This document shows, one piece after another, positions 43,136 through 45,347 of a stretch of DNA of 45,347 nucleotides. The position numbers and the translations under genes were made by a program. Under the pieces are notes generated by a model. The model was not told the DNA's origin and did not search any database. It saw only the letters and a list, made by a program, of their open reading frames with translations. This stretch comes from a virus, in IMG/VR virus record IMGVR_UViG_3300006803_000028, positions 1 to 45,347 of that record. The stretch is one strand, 5' to 3'. Numbering within the stretch: the stretch's first letter is position 1; the number at the start of each line of letters is the position of its first letter.

Positions 43136-45347
43136 TTATACGATACAATATTCCATTCTCCATTTAATAGACCATGGGCCACTAACATCTAATGTAATTG
43201 GGTTCCCTCCAGTATCTTCTACTTCATAACTAAATCCTAATTTAAAGATATCGTTACGAGTCATAGTAAGTGGATCAGACTCTAGAGTAAAACTCCATGA
43301 ATATGCTCCTAATGGACCAGGAATAGTATTAGGTGCTATTTGATATGAAGTATTATCTATAATTGTAGCAGTAGGAGAAGTTGTTGGTGTAGCAAGTCCA
43401 GCAGTATTTGGTACAACATCAAATTTCTTTACTGATATTCTAACTCTACCTAAATAAGTAGGATTAGATACTTGATCCGACATCCAAGCCAATGCAGTTA
43501 CTCTTATAAAACCTCCAGTCAAATCCCCACCTGGTGTTGCTTGGCCATGAAACCCAGAATCTAAAACATCTTCCGTGTTAAAATTATCTGTTTGAGCCGT
43601 CTCCATTTGATAGTATACTTGAGTTGATGCATTAGGTGAACCCCAGTCAGGAACATTACCACCTACTGAATATTTACCATTACTTAGACCTCCACCATTC
43701 CAATCAGGTACGCTAGCCCTATATCCTGAAAATCTTTCTTGTAATAATGTTGATTGGCCAACTACTGCACCTTGTGAACCTTGCGGACCAGTTAAACCTT
43801 TATTACCATTTATACCCCAGCCAAATAAAGGTTTACTAAACGTAGTAATACCTGATCCTCCTATATAAGAACCTTTAGCTAATTCTATACCACCACCGGC
43901 TCCATTTGTAGTTGTAATATTAAAATATTCAAATTCATAATAATTTACTTTATGTGGATCACCATATTCCCAAACTCTAACAAAAGCTTTATTTTCAGAA
44001 GCTGTGACTGTTGAATTCCAGGTTGAGTATACTGTATTGTTATCCTGATAATCAATTGAATTACCAGTTTCAGGATCATTACCTTCAGCAGCTAAAAAGA
44101 ATGTTTGCGAACCTGTTACCCAATTAACTGCTGTGTTAATTGCTTTGTTAGCTTGGAATGCACCAGGCTGGGCAGCAGCAGCATTATTATATACTGTAAG
44201 ATATCCTCCGTAATCACCCGCAACACCGGTTGCACCAGTTGCTCCTAGTACTATACCAGTAGATCCTTGTTGACCAGTTAATCCTGTGGCTCCTTGTGTT
44301 CCTGTAGCTCCTTGTAATCCTATAGCACCTTGTTCTCCATTAGCACCTTGTCCACCAGTTGCACCTTGTAATCCTACAGCACCATCAGCACCAGTTGCGC
44401 CTTGTTTACCAATAGCACCCTGTTCACCGTCAGCACCTTGTGTTCCAGTTGCTCCTTGTTGGCCTATGGCACCACTTGCTCCTTGTCCACCTATGGCACC
44501 TGTTGCACCTTGTTGGCCTGTTAAACCTGTTGCTCCTTGTGTACCTGTTGCACCCTGTGTTCCTGTTGCTCCTTGTCCACCTATGGCACCTGTCGCACCT
44601 TGTTGGCCTGTTAAACCTGTTGCTCCTTGTGTACCTGTTGCACCTTGTGTACCTGTTGCACCTTGTTCACCAACTGCACCAGTTGCTCCTTGTTGACCTG
44701 TTAAACCTGTTGCTCCTTGTCCACCTATTGTACCAGTTGCTCCTTGTTGGCCTGTTAAACCTGTTGCTCCTTGATTACCTACAGCACCGCTTGCTCCTTG
44801 TCCACCTATTATACCAGTTGCTCCTTGTTGGCCAGTTACTCCAGTTGCACCTTGGATACCTACGGCTCCAGTTGCACCTTGTAATCCAGTGGATCCAAAC
44901 AGCCCATCGCTTCCAGGTTCTCCAGTTGCTCCTATTGTACCGCTTGCTCCCTGTTGACCAGTTGGACCTAGATCACCTGTAGCTCCTTGTTGACCAACTG
45001 CACCGGTTGCACCAGTGGATCCTGTAAGTCCACTTGCACCTTGTCCGCCTGTTGCACCTTGAGTTCCTGTTGCTCCCTGTAATCCTGGATCACCTTCTGA
45101 ACCTTGTGTACCTGTTGCACCTTGTGTACCTGTTGCACCTTGTGTACCTGTTGCACCAATACCTCCTTTTATTCCTGTCGAACCAATAAATCCAGTAGCT
45201 CCTTTAAAACCATCACCACCTTGAGTACCAGTAGCACCTTGTTGACCGATAGCACCAGTTGAACCTGTAAACCCAGTTGATCCCTGAGTACCTGTTGCTC
45301 CTTGTTGGCCTGTTAAACCTGTGGCTCCTTGGTTACCTACAGCTCCA
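43136..45347 (-). CDS. Collagen-like fibre protein, 5' end beyond the window
   Basis: At least 736 residues, open to the right edge. I read the frame codon by codon from the stop at 43136 to 45347 and found no internal stop. From the edge to about 44255, Gly occurs at every third residue without a break (about 121 triplets), of the type GATGxQGATG: rich in Thr, Ala and Gln and nearly free of Pro. One phase slip (GIVLG) lies near 44243-44257 before the collagen ends. The C-terminal ~360 residues are a globular, aromatic beta domain that may bind the receptor or trimerise the helix. A start at the internal ATG 43606 would cut off the repeats and is rejected. Likely a tail or capsid fibre. Confidence 0.85.
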   Translation of the reverse strand, partial: GAVGNQGATGLTGQQGATGTQGSTGFTGSTGAIGQQGATGTQGGDGFKGATGFIGSTGIKGGIGATGTQGATGTQGATGTQGSEGDPGLQGATGTQGATGGQGASGLTGSTGATGAVGQQGATGDLGPTGQQGASGTIGATGEPGSDGLFGSTGLQGATGAVGIQGATGVTGQQGATGIIGGQGASGAVGNQGATGLTGQQGATGTIGGQGATGLTGQQGATGAVGEQGATGTQGATGTQGATGLTGQQGATGAIGGQGATGTQGATGTQGATGLTGQQGATGAIGGQGASGAIGQQGATGTQGADGEQGAIGKQGATGADGAVGLQGATGGQGANGEQGAIGLQGATGTQGATGLTGQQGSTGIVLGATGATGVAGDYGGYLTVYNNAAAAQPGAFQANKAINTAVNWVTGSQTFFLAAEGNDPETGNSIDYQDNNTVYSTWNSTVTASENKAFVRVWEYGDPHKVNYYEFEYFNITTTNGAGGGIELAKGSYIGGSGITTFSKPLFGWGINGNKGLTGPQGSQGAVVGQSTLLQERFSGYRASVPDWNGGGLSNGKYSVGGNVPDWGSPNASTQVYYQMETAQTDNFNTEDVLDSGFHGQATPGGDLTGGFIRVTALAWMSDQVSNPTYLGRVRISVKKFDVVPNTAGLATPTTSPTATIIDNTSYQIAPNTIPGPLGAYSWSFTLESDPLTMTRNDIFKLGFSYEVEDTGGNPITLDVSGPWSIKWRMEYCIV
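44225..45347 (-). repeat. Collagen-like Gly-X-Y coding repeat
   Basis: A 9-bp periodic region (plus-strand TCC/ACC/GCC glycine complement every ninth base) with exact phase from 44255 to 45308 in all positions I checked. Glycine is coded by GGA, GGT and GGC in mixture, so DNA repeats are imperfect although the protein period is strict. Higher-order units of 18, 27 and 90 bp are visible. The antisense strand yields long Pro/Cys/Leu-rich frames that are by-products of this repeat. Confidence 0.92.
44481..44660 (-). repeat. 90-bp tandem duplication inside the collagen repeat
   Basis: Positions 44481-44570 and 44571-44660 are nearly identical 90-bp direct repeats (30 residues, ten Gly-X-Y triplets). 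They differ at a TGTTGC/TGTCGC site, a CACCC/CACCT site and at the last few bases. This high identity among otherwise diverged triplets points to a recent in-frame duplication that lengthened the fibre. Confidence 0.8.

Noticed and set aside
43136-43606. A separate 156-residue protein starting at the ATG at 43606
   Set aside because: The reading frame is open upstream to the window edge through a collagen-like domain, so this ATG is an internal Met. No promoter motif or ribosome site precedes it.
44286-44982. Long plus-strand open frames rich in Pro/Ala/Cys or Leu inside the collagen region
   Set aside because: They are antisense by-products of the 9-bp glycine periodicity. The minus-strand frame is continuous with a globular domain and has strict Gly-X-Y phase.
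44225-45347. Possible CRISPR or non-coding satellite array because of dense short repeats
   Set aside because: The repeats are in-frame codon repeats with no spacers, no constant unit length of 28-37 bp and no cas genes.

Overview
This window is a 45.3-kb stretch of an AT-rich, strictly lytic-looking, T4-like contractile-tailed phage (myovirus). Every gene I can support lies on the minus strand, so the window reads right to left. The T4 relationship rests on a uvsW/uvsY/primase/gp32 block and on a baseplate block with recognisable gp53-, gp27-, gp5-, gp25- and gp6-like proteins. Sequences are far from T4 itself. Genes are tightly packed with 1-4 nt stop/start overlaps, and no stretch over about 170 bases lacks a gene. 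I see no tRNA, integrase, transposase or CRISPR array.

Host: almost none of the start codons has a Shine-Dalgarno sequence in position (about 3-4 weak candidates in nearly 40 genes). Leaders are A/T-rich instead. This is the known habit of Bacteroidota, so a Bacteroidota (flavobacterial-type) host is my inference. It fits the phage's own four-repeat ribosomal-protein-S1-like protein.

Layout in transcription order. (1) 45347-43136: a collagen-like fibre open at the window edge. (2) 43081-40846: five small unknown genes, perhaps assembly factors. (3) 40819-34086: baseplate hub, tube and spike genes (conserved tube/baseplate protein, gp53-like LysM protein, gp27-like hub, repeat-tailed protein, gp5-like spike without lysozyme domain, small Gly-rich protein). 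(4) 34002-31527: the S1-like protein and a glutamine-synthetase-fold amidoligase-like protein with a pentapeptide-like C-terminus. (5) 31520-23935: a structural protein, gp25, gp6, a small protein and a 1380-residue gp7-position protein with PKD domains. (6) 23933-6378: very large tail/baseplate/fibre proteins (219, 704, 1280, 1567, 919, 467 and 294 residues), with a small coiled-coil gene and a membrane-anchored coiled-coil gene among them. (7) 6381-5445: a tail-tube-like protein and a small protein with a T4-type capsid-targeting N-terminus and glycine-zipper segments. (8) 5439-64: replication/recombination genes: RuvC-like nuclease, GroES-like co-chaperonin, gp32, gp61-like primase, a small protein, UvsY and UvsW.

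A short recurring motif (core TATATAA on the minus strand) lies 15-30 nt before several start codons and is a candidate phage late promoter. The best leads for something new are the S1-like protein in a Shine-Dalgarno-less phage, the amidoligase/beta-helix fusion in a baseplate operon, the putative internal head protein with a glycine zipper, and the TATATAA promoter system with very short leaders.
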